Source of the DNA: Harmothoe impar
Lineage: Eukaryota; Annelida; Polychaeta; Phyllodocida; Polynoidae
DNA length: 64,000 nt
Assembly: GCA_947462335.1 (NCBI GenBank)
Contig: OX381704.1
Span: 121,578,065-121,642,064 of the forward strand
Direction of reading: 5' to 3'
Both the position numbers and the translations under genes were made by a program. Shown here piece after piece: positions 23,701 to 38,700 of the stretch. The notes beneath the pieces were generated by a model, which was given only the letters and a program-made list of their open reading frames with translations, was not told where the DNA came from and made no database searches. Position 1 is the stretch's first letter. Each line of letters opens with the position of its first letter.

Positions 23701-26700
23701 AAAACCCGGCACCTATAATGCGACGATACGTTATACTACATAACTTAGGTCTCCATAATCAGGCCCCTTATGAGGCTTATATATGTACAATATTCCCAAA
23801 GTCTAAGTGAAGTTCATACACGAGTTAGGCTTATGCGTGAGAATTTACAGTAAACTAAATTTTGATGACAATTATGTAAAATTGACGTTGTGTTTGTTTC
23901 AGTGTTTGACGACAGTGATGAGAACACGTTGAGAAGGACACAGTTATGTCTGAAGGGAGAGAAGCATTTTGTGAAGAGCGAGGTGAGTGTCCGTTTGTCA
24001 CTTTGTCATTGTGAAGCAACAAGGCTGCACAGTGCAAAAACATGCAGGACAGTGGCAATGTCCTCCTAAAATGCCACCGGTCCAGCAGTTTGACAAGGGT
24101 AGCAGGACCAAATGTCCAGTCACATGTTGAGCTTTTCTGAACTAAAATAATTGACCCAGGGAAACCTGGGTCTTAGGGAGACGGTTCTGTCTAAAATGAG
24201 TAGATTTGCAGTCAAACTTTGATGCATCTGTATAAATTTCCTGTTGCATATTTTGAATAAAGAATTGCACTGCAACTAACTTACAACCTATGTCTGTCTA
24301 CCCCTTCATCCAAAGATTTGAAAAAAAAAATCTTTCCGAGTGAAAAAGGTGGGAGAAAAAGTCAATTTGATCCCAAACTACACCTCTCTGTGAACTAATG
24401 CTAAAGAATAGCAGAGTGACCTTGAATCCACCCTTTAAAAGAGTCACGTTCACACAGACACCCATAGAGCTCAGTGTTAAAGAGAAGGTGAGACTGTTAA
24501 GTGAGACGCTTTTGGTGCAATTTCAACTCTAAAGAAAGGTCAGTGGGGACCAGGTGATCTCTAAAGGCCAAATGACCTGTACAGACATGGATTGCTTAGA
24601 ACAGTACACAGACTTTAGGCACCTGGTCTTTAGGCACCCTGCCTTCAGGCCCCCCTGACCACAGGCACCCTGCCACCATTACCACTTCCTCACGTACACT
24701 ACCACTTCCTAACGTCCACCACCTCTTCTTCACGTCCACCACCTTCTCGTCACGCCCACTACCACTTCCTCACGTACACTACCACTTCCTCACGTACACT
24801 ACCATTTCCTCACGTCCACCACCTTCTCGTCACGCCCACTACCACTTCCTCACGTACACTACCATTTCCTCACGTCCACCACCAAGGGGTTGGACGTGAG
24901 GGAAAGAGTTGGACGTGTGGGAATGGGTTGGACGTGAGAAGGGGTTGGACGTGAGGGAGGGGGTTGGACATGAGGAAGGGGGTTGGACTTGAGAGAAGGG
25001 GTTGGATGTGAGGGAGGGGGTTGGACGTGAGGGAGGGGGCTGGACGTGAGAGAAGGGGTTTGATGTGAGGGAAGAGTTGGATGTGAGGGAGGGGGTTGGA
25101 CGTGAGAGAAGGGGTTGGATGTGAGGGAAGGGGTTGGATGTGAGGGAAGGGGTTGGACATCTGATGATTTATTACAGAGGGTTACACGTATGATATATGG
25201 ACGTGAGATTTGCGCCTACAGGCCGGGGGCCTATAGTCAGGGTGGCCTAAAGGCAGGGAGCCTCAGATCCGGAGGGCCTGTGGGCTGGGGGCCTACAGTC
25301 AGGAGGGCCTGTATACCGCTTAGAACAACTATTGAAAGTGTGTGATGGGTGGTCCATGATGGAAGTCTGTGATGGTGGTCCGTGATGGAAGTCTGTGGTG
25401 GAGGTCCGTGATGGAAGTCTGTGATGGAGGTCCGTGATGGAAGTCTGTGGTGGAGGTCCGTGATGGAAGTCTGTGATGGAGGTCCGTGATGGAAGTCTGT
25501 GGTGGAGGTCCGTGATGGAAGTCTGTGGTGGAGGTCCGTGATGGAAGTCTGTGATGGAGGTCCGTGATGGAAGTCTGTGGTGGAGGTCCGTGATGGAAGT
25601 CTGTGATGGAGGTCCGTGATGGAAGTCTGTGATGGAGGTCCGTGATGGAAGTCTGTGGTGGAGGTCCGTGATGGAAGTCTGTGATGGAGGTCCGTGATGG
25701 AAGTCTGTGATGGAGGTCCGTGATGGAAGTCTGTGATGGAGGTCCGTGATGGAAGTCTGTGGTGGAGGTCCGTGATGGAAGTCTGTGATGGAGGTCCGTG
25801 ATGGAAGTCTGTGGTGGAGGTCCGTGATGGAAGTCTGTGATGGAGGTCCGTGATGGAAGTCTGTGGTGGAGGTCCGTGATGGAAGTCTGTGGTGGAGGTC
25901 CGTGATGGAAGTCTGTGATGGAGGTCCGTGATGGAAGTCTGTGGTGGAGGTCCGTGATGGGTTATTAGAGCCCTGGGTCACATGTGATGTTCATCACACA
26001 ATCAATCTTTTAGTTGGGTTTCTTAACCTGAAATATGTTTGTCAATATACTGTGCAAAAAACTATGTATTTATTCTAATTTGGCCATAACATTATTACAA
26101 ACATAATGTACATACTATTTTGTAGTTAAAATGCCTAAATCATCAGATATGTTGGTATCCGGTCCTTCAAAAATGTAGCCGGTCCTGCAGCATTGAAAAT
26201 CTGCAGGACCAAATGTCCTGTTTGATGAAAAAGGTTTCGCAGAGACTGCTGCACTGGCGAGTAACTCGCCGGTACTGCCATGCTGCATCATGCCAAGTAG
26301 CCTGTGCTGCAACTTCTGGTCACACAGCTTTTGAATCAATTCAATATATTCAACATGTATCCATAACTCATGCCCTGGGTTACCTGTCATCTGAATCACA
26401 CCATCAATCTTTCAGACATTAGACCAGCTGCCCCTCACCCACCCGGAGCACTTCGGTACCCCCGTCATGAAGGGCTACAAGGGGACCAAGCGCCGCCGCA
26501 CCCCGACCGGTGCCGGCGTGTCTGACTCGGAGTCTGAGAGTGAGACGTCCGAGTGCAGCTCTCCCCGTAAGCGGATCTACACGGGGAGACTGCGGGACCT
26601 GCTGGGGCGCGTCCTGTGTATGGAGATTGATGACCGTAAGAAGACCACCTGGGTACCCGTTCTCGCCATCATACCCAGCGCTGCCGACATGGAGCTAAAG

Positions 26701-29700
26701 ACACGCGACCACCTGCTGGTCAAGTCCTTCAAGGACAGCCGCATGTAAGTACAGCCTGCTGGTCACATGACCGCCTGCTGGTCACATGACCACCTACTGG
26801 TCACATGACCACCCACTGGTCACATGACCGCCTCCTGGTCGCATGACCACCTCCTGGTCGCATGACCACCTCCTGGTCGCATGACCACCTGCTGGTCAAG
26901 TCATTCAAGGACAGCTGCATGTAAGTCTGTTATAGTGTGTCGACCACCCGATCACATGACCACCGCCGTTGGTCACATGACCACCTCCGTTTGTCTCATG
27001 ACTACCCGCTGGTCACAGTCTCATACATACCATTTACAATGTGGTTGTAATTTTCTCAAACATATTCTAGTTATATTACAATAGTATATGTATGTCTATT
27101 TCATCAACACTGTTTCACAGATGAAGTAGTTGTATGCTACATGACACCGTCTGACCTCCTGACCCTGTCTGTTTCTAGTCACACGGTGGCACGTAGTAGT
27201 TGTATGCTGCATGACATGACTCCCTGTCTGACCTCCTGACCCCGTCTGTTTCTAGTCACACGGTGGCACGTAGTAGTTGTATGCTACATAACACCGTCTG
27301 ACTCCCTGTCTGACCTCCTGACCCTGTCTGTTTCTAGTCACACGGTGGCACGTAGTAGTTGTATGCTACATAACACTGTCTGACTCCCTGTCTGACTCCC
27401 TCCTGACTCCCTCCTGACCCTGTCTGTTTCTAGTCACACGGTGGCACGTAGTAGTTGTATGCTACATAACACTGTCTGACTCCCTCCTGACTCCCTCCTG
27501 ACCCTGTCTGTTTCTAGTCACACGGTGGCACGTAGTAGTTGTATGCTACATGACACCGTCTGACTCCCTGTCTGACCTCCTGACCCTGTCTGTTTCTAGT
27601 CACACGGTGGCACGTAGTAGTTGTATGCTACATGACACAGTCCGACTCCCTCCTGACCCTGTCTGACTCCCTCCTGACCCCGTCTGTTTCTAGTCACACG
27701 GTGGCACGTAGTAGTTGTATGCTGCATGACACAGTCCCTGTCTGACTCCCTGTCTGACCTCCTGACCCTGTCTGTTTCTAGTCACACGGTGGCACGTAGT
27801 AGTTGTATGCTGCATGACACCGTCTGACTCCCTGTCTGACCTCCTGACCCCGTCTGTTTCTAGTCACACGGTGGCACGTAGTAGTTGTATGCTACATAAC
27901 ACTGTCTGACTCCTTGTCTGACCTCCTGACCCTGTCTGACTCCCTCCTGACCCCGTCTGTTTCTAGTCACACGGTGGCACGTAGTAGTTGTATGCTACAT
28001 GACACAGCCTGACTCCCTGTCTGACCTCCTGACCCTGTCTGACTCCCTCCTGACCCTGTCTGTTTCTAGTCACACGGTGGCACGTAGTAGTTGTATGCTG
28101 CATGACACCGTCTGACTCCCTGTCTGACTCCCTCCTGACCCCGTCTGTTTCTAGTCACACGGTGGCACGTAAAGACACCAAGGACTTCACACGTGACATG
28201 GCCATAAAGAACGAAGACAAGACGTTAAAACCCGCCATGGAGAAGGCACTCGCCTACTACGACAGTCGCGACCTGCCGAGTAACTGGGACCGGGAGGAAC
28301 TGCTGGGGGAAGACAGTGAGGACGAGGAGGAAAGTGATGTAAGTGTTGTGTCCAATGATGCCAGTAATCTCCCTGCTCGGCCACGTCCAGCCGCCTTGTA
28401 CCATGAATTCTTATAAGCCGGAAAGGGCGTCTGAGAATTGCTAATATAGTACTGTTCTATACTAGCTGCACCCTATTCTACGTGAACATTTACAGTATAT
28501 GTATTTGTAAAACCGTTAAGATTTAATCAGTACCATATTGTCGCAATAATGCGGCGGGGGCCAATTAGGCGTATCTGTTCCCTCACTCAAGAACCTGTCT
28601 CAATGTGGCATGTCGCGCTGGTACGGTAAACTAAAGCATACTTGTGTTGTTGCTTCAGACATCAGACGACGTGCCGACGGAAGAGAAGGACCACTTTGTG
28701 GCACAACTCTACAAGTTCATGGACGACAGAGGTGAGACACGCGGACGAAACATTTTAACCTGTGATTAACCTCTTTAAACAGCTAAATATATGAAGCCGT
28801 TGTGCTTCGACATTTCATGTTCACAAAAAAATACTGAAAGCCTAACTAAGCTTGAGACACAGCATATATGTAAGAGAACTTCCCACAAAATGGACAATGC
28901 TGTTATGAGAAAAGAAGATCCATGAACTATACCGTAGGGCTTAATAATTTACAGAAGCGTATAAAAGGGATTAAGGCATACGGTTTGTCAAGATAAATGA
29001 TTTACCCAGTTTTACTTCTCTTACAGACACCCCCATCAACAAGCCGCCTGCTGTAGGAGCACACGACCTTAACCTGTACCGGCTCTTCATGCTGGTACGC
29101 AACCTGGGCGGCTACAACAAGGTAAGTCACCCTAACCTCACCCCACCTCATCCTCAATACCCTCACCTCACCTAACCTCACCTCACCCTCAATACCCTAA
29201 TCTAACCTGGGAGGTTACAACAAGGTCAGTGTCTACCACAACAGTTCATCCTACACATAATCTAATACAAAGAAATTGCAGATTTTAAATTCCCGCGAAA
29301 ATACCTTGCAACATTACTTAACCTCTACTTGACCTTCAGGTGACTAACTTGATGAAGTGGAAGATGGTTTACTCCAAGATGAACCTGCCTCCCTCCACCA
29401 ACGCCTACAACCAGGTCAAAACTGCCTACAAGAAGTGAGTAATGTTAAACCCGCAGCCAATTATTTGGAGAGACAATTTTCCTTTTAGACTTTTTTCTCT
29501 CGAGATGGGGTCGTCTTAATTGATGGATGGATGGACATGTGCCGTAAAACCCCACCTTTGAGACGACGCTGCCTTTTTAAGACGACCCCCCACTTTGAGA
29601 AAAAAATCCGTCTTGTATAATCTCATGTATAAAAACCCGACCTTTAAGACGGCCATCCAATTTTGAAAGAAAATCCATCTTGTAGGAAAAATAAATCCCA

Positions 29701-32700
29701 AATAAAATTAGTCTTAAAGCAGGGGTCTTACGGTATTCAAAATTGTATAAAAATCTAAATAATAAAGTTCCCCGATGATTGAAATTGAGTAAGATTGAAA
29801 TGAACATCTTGTCCCTACCAAAGGTACCTGCATGCGTATGAGGACTTCTACCGTAAGCTGGGCAGCACGATGGGGAACCGGCCGGGGCGCACACGACACT
29901 CGTCCGGCCGCAGTCTGCTGTCGTTCAGGGAGCGGGAGGGAGGCCAGCCCAAGTCTCCACGCGCTGAACGGAAGAAGGACGACAAGATAGTAGAGGAAGA
30001 GAAGGAGGAGGAGAAGGCTGCGGACGACAAGAAAGACGAGGACAAGGTACTGTACCAGCCCCATCTCTGATGTATAAAGTACCCACTACCACCTGTACTG
30101 GAGGGGCAGTAAATTTTGGTAACATATGACCAATCCATCAAATAGAATTTGTAGTGGTTCGACTCGACTTGTATCACTACCAAGATTTTATAGACAAAGA
30201 TTAATCTTTTGTGAGGCACCAATGAGGAGTTTTGTGAATTAGAATTGATCATAAGAATTTTTTTTATAGCCCACATCTCTTTTTAAGTTTCATGTAAATT
30301 TCGAAAACAAAAATATCAAAAAAACGAACAAATTTTGATGATAGCAATTCTGTTTTGTTTTAGGCTAAAGTAAAGGAGCCGGAGAAGAAGGACACAGAAG
30401 GGAAGGGGAAGAAAACAGACGAGCGTAAATCCCTCGTTAAAGAAGACCTGGACGTTGATGTGGACAGTCCTAGAAAAAGGCGGAGTCGTAACGCCGCTCC
30501 GGGGTCCGAGAAGAAACCTGAGGAGAAGTCTGACGAGAAGACGAGTAAACGTGTGACGCGGGAAGACGCGGCTAAGATGAAGGAGGAGCCCCGTAAGGAG
30601 GATGCGGAGCGGAGCCGGCGCAGCAAGCGGGCCGAGGAGGCCGACGACACTAAGGACGAACCTGGGCACAAACGCCGCAGCGTGGTCAGTACTAAAGATA
30701 CTACCGTAAAACCTCGCTTATAGGTCCATTTTTATTTGGAATTAATTTTTGCTATAAGTCGACCTATAGGTGGGGTTTTGAAAAATGGTAAACCATTTAA
30801 AGAGCCAAAAAGAATTTCATTCTTAATACTGGAAAACATACCCTTTTTTCTGAGATTATTATCCCTGTAAACCCAAATCTCTTTGTGCAAGAAGTTGGGG
30901 GTTGTCTAAAGTGCAAGATACCAGAAATAATAGTCATTTTGGCCTCGGGAAAAGCTGCTCTAGGGGGGTTTAGGGTGGGGTTTGCCCCCCAAAAAAACTC
31001 CAATTCGACCTATAAGTGGGGTTTTCCTAAAGTTCAATGTATTTTGCTATAGGTCGATTTTTTTACCTCAAAATTCCAATTGGACCTATAAGTGAGGTCG
31101 ACTTATAGGCAGGGTTTTACGGTACTACTGTAAATGGAGATGTTAAATGTGTAAATTTCCGGCAATTTGCTGGAAAAAAGAAGTGCTATTTCGCCTGTAT
31201 TTGGACTCCCAGATTCCCAGATGTAACTATACTGCATAAATATTTTCGTTGTACATATTTTCACAGATTTTAATTTCCCCAAATTGCGCAGAAATATCTA
31301 CAGCGTAAAATAAAAGACTGTATTCGACGTAATAAGCGCACAACCCCTGTTTTTGGCCGATATTTAGACTGCAAATAACCAAAAAATCTTAATTTTTGAC
31401 CCCAATTAAACTCTCAACTACTAAATGGTGTCCATGATCATTTTTTAAGAGCACTGTGCGCTTATTAGGTGGAGTACAGTATGTATATATAGGATAGAAA
31501 AATTGGCTTGTATGAAAAAAATTGCCAAAATAAATGCGGGTTTACAGTCGGTCAAATTGCAGCAGAAATTGTCACAGCGTATTTATTGATGTTGTGTGTG
31601 TCTCGTTGAAGCCGCTGCGTAAGAAGGTTAAGGTGGAGGAGAAGGAGGAAGTGAAGAAGAAGCAGGAGGAGGCCATCAGCGACGGGGGACCCGACGACGA
31701 CTCAGACGACGGGTGGGTACCCGTTAATTTTCAAGAATAAGCCAGATCATGTATAAGCTGCAAGCCATAAAAGCTACAAGCCATACGGGCTCATTTAGTA
31801 CTTGGTAACCTTTGTATAGGCCACACCTTATGTATAGGCCACACCTTAAGGCTTATGTAGCCGTGTAAAACCTGGCGTATAAGTCTAACTCGTGTATAAG
31901 CTGCACCCCGACTATGGGCCTATCCTATAAGCCGCACCATCAATCTGCTGATCTGACTTCTACGCGAGGTTTTGCGGTACTACTGGTAATCACTCATCAT
32001 CCGACACCAGGAGACCCAAGCAGGGTGTTGAGTGTAAGGGGTCCTCATACTGCTTACTCTATAAGCTAGAAGTGACCTAGACCTACCTACAGGTTCCTTT
32101 ACCATAGCCTGTGTGATCTATCAATCAGGGACTTGTTTAATGACTTTCTGTACCTCTGGTTTCAGTGAGGATGAGGAGGAGGATGAACCGCCGCCGCCGC
32201 CACCAGAACCCAAGAAGGGTCGCATGAAGGAGCTGTCTCTGGGCACCAAGCTGAAAGTACGCTACGGGAGGGGACGTAACCAGAAGATATACGAGGCCAA
32301 GGTAACGTGTAATAACAGTAAACTGTCACAGTAAACTGTTACAGTAAACTGTCACATAAACTATAGGGTAAACTCAAGTAAGGTACGGGAGGGGACGTAA
32401 CCAGAAGATATACGAGGCCAAGGTAACGTGTAATAACAGTAAACTGTCACAGTAAACTATAGGGTAAACTCAGAGTACACTACGGGAGGGGGAGGGGGGG
32501 AACCAGAAGATATACGAGGCCAAGGTAACTTGTAATAACAGTAAACTGTCACAGTAAACTATAGGGTAAACTCAGAGTACACTACGGGAGGGGGCGCAAA
32601 CAGAATCTATACGAGGCCAAGGTAACTTGTAATAACAGTAAACTGTCACAGTAAACTATAGGGTAAACTCAAGTACGCTACGGGAGGGGGCGCAAACAGA

Positions 32701-35700
32701 AGGTATACGAGGCCAAGGTAACTTGTAATAACAGTAAACTGTCACAGTAAACTATAGGGTAAACTCCAAGCACGCTACGAGAGGGGGGGGGGGGGGGGCA
32801 ACCAGAAGATATACGAGGCCAAGGTAAGGTTAAACTGTAAGGTAAAGGGGCATAATGCGTGTCATGTTTAACATGACCCATGTTTAACGCATCTCATATT
32901 TAATGTATCTCAGGTTCAACATGTTTCCCGTGTAACTTGTGGTGTTAAACGCATCTGGCATGTAACATGTCTCATGTGTAACATCCCTGAATGTGGTGGA
33001 GGCGGAGCAGGAGAGAGGAACTACACACTACCTGGTGCACTCTGTGTCTCAGGTTTAAGGTCTCATGTTTAACCTGTCTCATGTTTAACGTCTCAGGTTT
33101 AACGTTACAGGTGGTGGAGGCAGAACAGGAAGGAGGCAGCACACACTACCTGGTGCACTACATGTCTCATGTTTAACCTGTCTCATGTTTAACATCTCAT
33201 GTTTAACGTTACAGGTGGTGGAGGCAGAACAGGAAGGAGGCAGTACACACTACCTGGTGCACTACATGTCTCATGTTTAACCTGTCTCATGTTTAACGTT
33301 ACAGGTGGTGGAGGCAGAACAGGAAGGAGGCAGCACCCACTACCTGGTGCACTACATGTCTCATGTTTAACCTGTCTCATGTTTAACGTCTCATGTTTAA
33401 CGTTACAGGTGGTGGAGGCAGAACAGGAGAGAGGAAGTACACACTACCTGGTGCACTCTGTGTCTCATGTTTAACGTCTCAGGTTTAACATCTCATGTTT
33501 AACGTCTCATGTTTAACGTTACAGGTAGTAGAGGCAGAACAGGAAGGAGGCAGTACACACTACCTGGTGCACTCTGTGTCTCATGTTTAACGTCTCAGGT
33601 TTAACGTCTCATGTTTAACGTCTCATGTTTAACGTTACAGGTGGTAGAGGCAGAACAGGAAGGAGGCAGTACACACTACCTGGTGCACTCTGTGTCTCAT
33701 GTTTAACCTGTCTCATGTTTAACGTCTCATGTTTAATGTTACAGGTGGTGGAGGCAGAGCAGGAAGGAGGCAGTACACACTACCTGGTGCACTACGCCGG
33801 CTGGAACAACCGTTACGACGAGTGGGTGCAGCGAGACCGCATCGTGGCCGTGGTCAGCGAGGGCACCGAGAGCGACAAGAGGATGATCGTCGCCAAGAAA
33901 CTCATATCACCCAAAGTATGTATTAGTCACCTAAAGTATGTATTACAAAGAAGAGATGTTTCAGTTGTTGAAAGAGAGGGACATTTTATTCGTCAAATTA
34001 TATTTTGAAACTTTATTTTTAGCTACGGATAATTTGATAATATGCAATCTGTTTTATAATTTTTTAATCGAGTTTCATATCATCTTGAGATCCGTTTAGA
34101 AAACAAATCTCAGTTTGGTGTATTAATTATTAAAACTTAAAGTTGCTTTGTTTTTATACACAATAATTATTATAACACTTTCCATCCTGCAGACGGGAGT
34201 GATCAAGAAGATCAAACGGCCGACGAGCGGTGGCAGTCCCAGCCCCAGTAACGTGAAGACTGAAGTAAAGCCGACCAAACCCAAACTGCAGTCCCCCACG
34301 CCACCCCCCAGCAGCAGCAAGGCCCGTCCCACACGGTCCTCGGGGCCAGACCTACCTACACCCATACTACGTGAGTACTGCTAAACACGGTTATACCATT
34401 AACTAAACACCCACCCCTATACTGCACGAGTACTGCTGACTAAACACACCCGTCCAGGAGCTATATTTAAAAAAAAAATTGCTATGTGTCATGGAATGTC
34501 ATGGAATTTGAAAATTATAAAATTAATATTACAAAATCTCTGAGAATGTACCATATGTTTCTAGATTTTAGAAATTTTCTCAAGGGCCAAGCCTTATGGC
34601 CCCACACAAGAATTTTATAAATGTCATGGAAATTGAGATTTTTGTCATGGAGTGTCATGGAAATGTCATGGAATTTTGATCTGAAATTTTTGTGGGAACC
34701 CTGATATAAACCACATTACGGTACTGGAGGTGTGATGTATGACACTGGTGTATAACACACATTACGAAGCCTTGTTCATGTTGTGTTGCAGCCACGCGGA
34801 GAAGTCGCCGCGGGTCGGGCGTCGGAGACAACGTATCAGACCTCACCTCACACAGTCAGTACTCTACCTCTACTACACTCTACTCTCATCAAACTAGAGC
34901 AATCCTCAATCTCTGTAAAACTACAGTCTTCTACTGCATCAAACTCTCAAGTTGAATGTAATAGCCCAGCCTTTACAGAGATGCACTTTCCTCTAGAAAT
35001 TCCTAAATTTTGGCTAGGATTTCTGTATTAGATTATGTTAATTTCCTACAGAATTTTGACCAAAAGTGTAAAAAAAAAATCCTACTTTTAGCCGACGACT
35101 CAGTGGCATCTCTGTCTTTGACACAGAAAGTATTTTCATTATTTGAGTTATTTTGTATACAATGGTTTGCCCTGTTGTCAAGATATAAGCAGATTTGTCT
35201 AACTGACTTATTTGTTGTTGTTGCAGTGTCTGACAGTGAGAGTGATGAGGACGAGTCCGGGACAGATGACAAGCGCATGGACACGGACGACACAGACTCA
35301 CTCAAAATGAGGTCAGACAAATCGGACACCAAGTCCCGGTTACAAACCAGAACCAAAACCATGCGGAGGGACCCCAAAGACATGTCAGACTCCGAGTCAG
35401 ACACCTCCGAACCAACCACCGCCAAGGACGTCAAGTCCAAGGGGAAGTACGACGTCAAAGGTCAAGGTCAGAGCCGGGCTAAGGCAGAGGTCAAACCAGA
35501 GTCAGACGAGCAGAGGTCGGAGGAGGAGGAGGAGGAGAGTACGGAGGTGGACACACCCAAGAAACCCGCCGGTAAATCTACCCCCACCCGGCAGGCGGCC
35601 AAGGGGAAGGGGGAGGAGGCGGCCCCGTCCCCAGGCACCCCGTCCCAGGGGCCCCCCCACCCGGCCCCCCACACCCAGGGGGGGTCAGGGGGGGCTGCAG

Positions 35701-38700
35701 GGGGGGAGGAGCTGGACGCTGGCGGCATGGAGAAGAAGGCCAACCTGCTGCTGAACAAGGAGGAGGACGGCCAGAGTGAGGACGACATCCTCAAAGACCT
35801 CAAGGTGAACCACCACATTGACATGGGCGACATCCTCGTCTACCCCGACAGTGACATGTCCATAGCACCCCCCAAACCCAAGACCTCCAAGGACACCCGC
35901 GGGGGCAAGAGGCGCAAGTCTACCGACAGTCTAGACGAGGTGTCTCGGCAGGACTCCCTCGACACGGTCGCCTACGGGTACGACATCCAGGACGCTGTAC
36001 AGAACATCCTGGACCAGCTGGACGACGGAGACGACGACTCGGACGACCTCCCATTCCTGACCCAGCCCAAGGAGCAGAAACTCTTCTCTGTGGACGCTGA
36101 CAAGGACAAGGTCAAGGTCAAGAAGGGGCAAGACAAGGACAAGCCCAAGGATAAACCCACCCCCGACAAACCCAAGACCAAGGTCGTCAAGAAGGTTGAG
36201 AAACCGGCCGTGGAGGACGTGAAACCAGAGTCGGACTCGGAAAAGAAACCACCACAAGAAGCTGACAAAAAGAAGAAAGCCAAGAAGAAGAAGGTGAAGA
36301 AGAAGGCAGAGGTGAAGGAGGGGGAGAAGGAAGGAGAGAAGGAGGGGGAGGGGAGCTTACTGCAGACCCCAGAGAAGGTGGGTCAGGTGGAGCCGGTCTC
36401 TACTCCCCCCGCCGCCCCCCACACCTCCCCGACCCCCGCCCGGGGGGTACCACCGCCCGATGACGTCATCAATCCGCCCCAACTAGCGGCCGTCACTCCT
36501 AATAAGGACAAGGACCACCTCACCAAGACGGACCTGGCCCGGTTAGAGCTGAATGTACAGCCGCCCAAACTGCAGGCCGAGCGGCTGGTGGGCCCCCCGA
36601 CCCTGCAGCCTAAAGGGGGCAGTACCCTGCCGGTAGGTGTGGTGGTAGCACCCCCCGCCGGGATCCCCACCCTCACCACTGCCATACCCCCTGCTACTAC
36701 TACCACCACCAAGGTACTCACACAGTCACCGCCCCCCAAACTACACACCATGACACAACCCTCACTGCCTGCCTCCTCACTCCCTGCCTGCACCCCCACA
36801 CCACCACCACCCCCCGCCGCCGCACCCAGCCTCACCGCCACCACCCCCACCCCCACCCCCACCACTACCAGTACGGTACCCAAGGTACCCGTACCCCCCT
36901 CCTCCCCGTCCCTGCCTGCAGCCTCATCCTCCACCACCACAGCCCCCCCCTCCTCCCCCAGTACCACCAGTACCAGTACTACGCCTGTCAACCCCCCGCC
37001 GGCCCCCACCCCTGCAGCACCGGTAGCAGCAGCAGTAGCGGCCCCGGTGGTCCTGCCTCCCACCTCCACCCCCCCTGCCTCCCCCACCCACCACCAACCA
37101 GCGGGACTCTTTGACAACACGCCGCCCGAGACCCCCGAGGGTTCTCCAGCGGCGGCCCCTCCGCCCCCCGATCATGACACCAAATCCCCGTGTGGTACAG
37201 AGGAGCCTGCCGCCCCGGCCGCCCTCCCCCCCTCCTCCTCCGCCTCCTCCTCGGCTGCCCCGGCCCTGCCCGTCACCCCGCAGCAGGCGGCTAAGACGGA
37301 GGGCTGTGAGACGAGTGCGGCCCTGCTACTGCTGGGAGGGGAGTCGCCCGGCGCGTGCGACACCAGCACGATATCTAACGGCAGTGAGGGCAGCAGCGGC
37401 AACATGCCCAGCTCTGAGGACAGCACGGAGGGCAGCTCGCTCATGACGCACCACGCCGCCGTCTCCAAACGCAAACTGGCACCGGAGGAGAACCAGCAGC
37501 AACCCGCCCCCAAGAAACGCAAACGCAGCTCCAAACGCAGCGCCGGCACCGACAAGGGCAAGGCCACCCCCAAACACACCAGTAAGTGCCTGCCTCTTCT
37601 CTTCTCATTATCTCAGAGAAATTTAAAATAGTAAGGGATGTACACATGAATGAGCCTGCACGAGGGCTGCTTATCCATGGCCACAGGAGGAGGCAAAGTT
37701 TAAGTAGAGTGCCTTAGGGAGTGGTCATTTTTTAACAACAGGGGGGGTTGGTGGATTGGGGGGGGACCAAAAAAATTTGGACCCCTCTTGAGGGGGGGAC
37801 CAAAAAAATTACACCCCTTTTTAGCGAAAAAGCCTGCGCGTTACTATAGCTCAAAGGGGTCGGCCGCGCTCATTTTCAACCTGCCTAGGGGGGGGACCGA
37901 AAAAAATTTGACCCCTTCCGCGGGGGGGGGGGACGAAAATTTTTTTGGCCCGCTTTGACCGACCCCCCCCTGTTGTTAAAAAATGACCACTCCCTTAGTC
38001 ATCGATAAACAGGACTGGATTATTATTCCATTCATACTAGTTTTAACTTTTGACACATTTCGGGATATAAACTTGAGCGTTTACAATGTTAACTTTTATA
38101 ATGTAAACAAACAGCCGCCATTTTGTGACATCATAGCAGTGCAGTGGTTATCCAGTTGGCACTGTTTTGAGTGCCTAAAGTGGATAACCGTTGTATAACT
38201 CAATGTAAACCTGGAAACTGGTATACAAGTAAAGTATATTTGAGGTAAAGCATTCCTTACGTAACCTGCACGTTGCCTGTTTCAGTGAGTGACAGTGACG
38301 AGGGACCAGACGCAGGCTCCACCAGCCCCAAAGGTAGCGCTGAGCCTCACGCCCTGACGCCGTCTAAGGGCCCCACGCCCCACAGCCTCACCCCGGCTAA
38401 GGGCACCCCCAGTAAGGGTAAGACCCCCGTGGTACCCGGCCCCTCACCCGCCGCACCCGGCTCATCTGGGAGCAGTCCTAACCGTGACGAGCCACGCCCA
38501 CCCAGACCGTCCAAGTACAACTTTAACTTAGGTGAGTGATTCGGGTGACCTGTATTTCTGGTGTAAGACTGTTTTATGAGCAGCCAGATGAAACTCCAGT
38601 TTATGAGCTGCCCACTAAAACTCCAGTTTATGAGCTGCCCAGTAAAACTCCAGTTTATGAGCTGCCCAGTAAAACTCCAGTTTACTCAGTAAAACTCCAG

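Noticed and set aside
25247..25981. 244-codon minus-strand [12 protein letters not shown] frame
   Set aside because: 26-bp minisatellite inside an ARID4 intron.
35010..35226. Upstream extension of the large ARID4 frame (873-codon version)
   Set aside because: It lies before a strong TTGTTGTTGCAG acceptor and lacks ARID4-like composition; the preceding exon joins at 35227 in phase.
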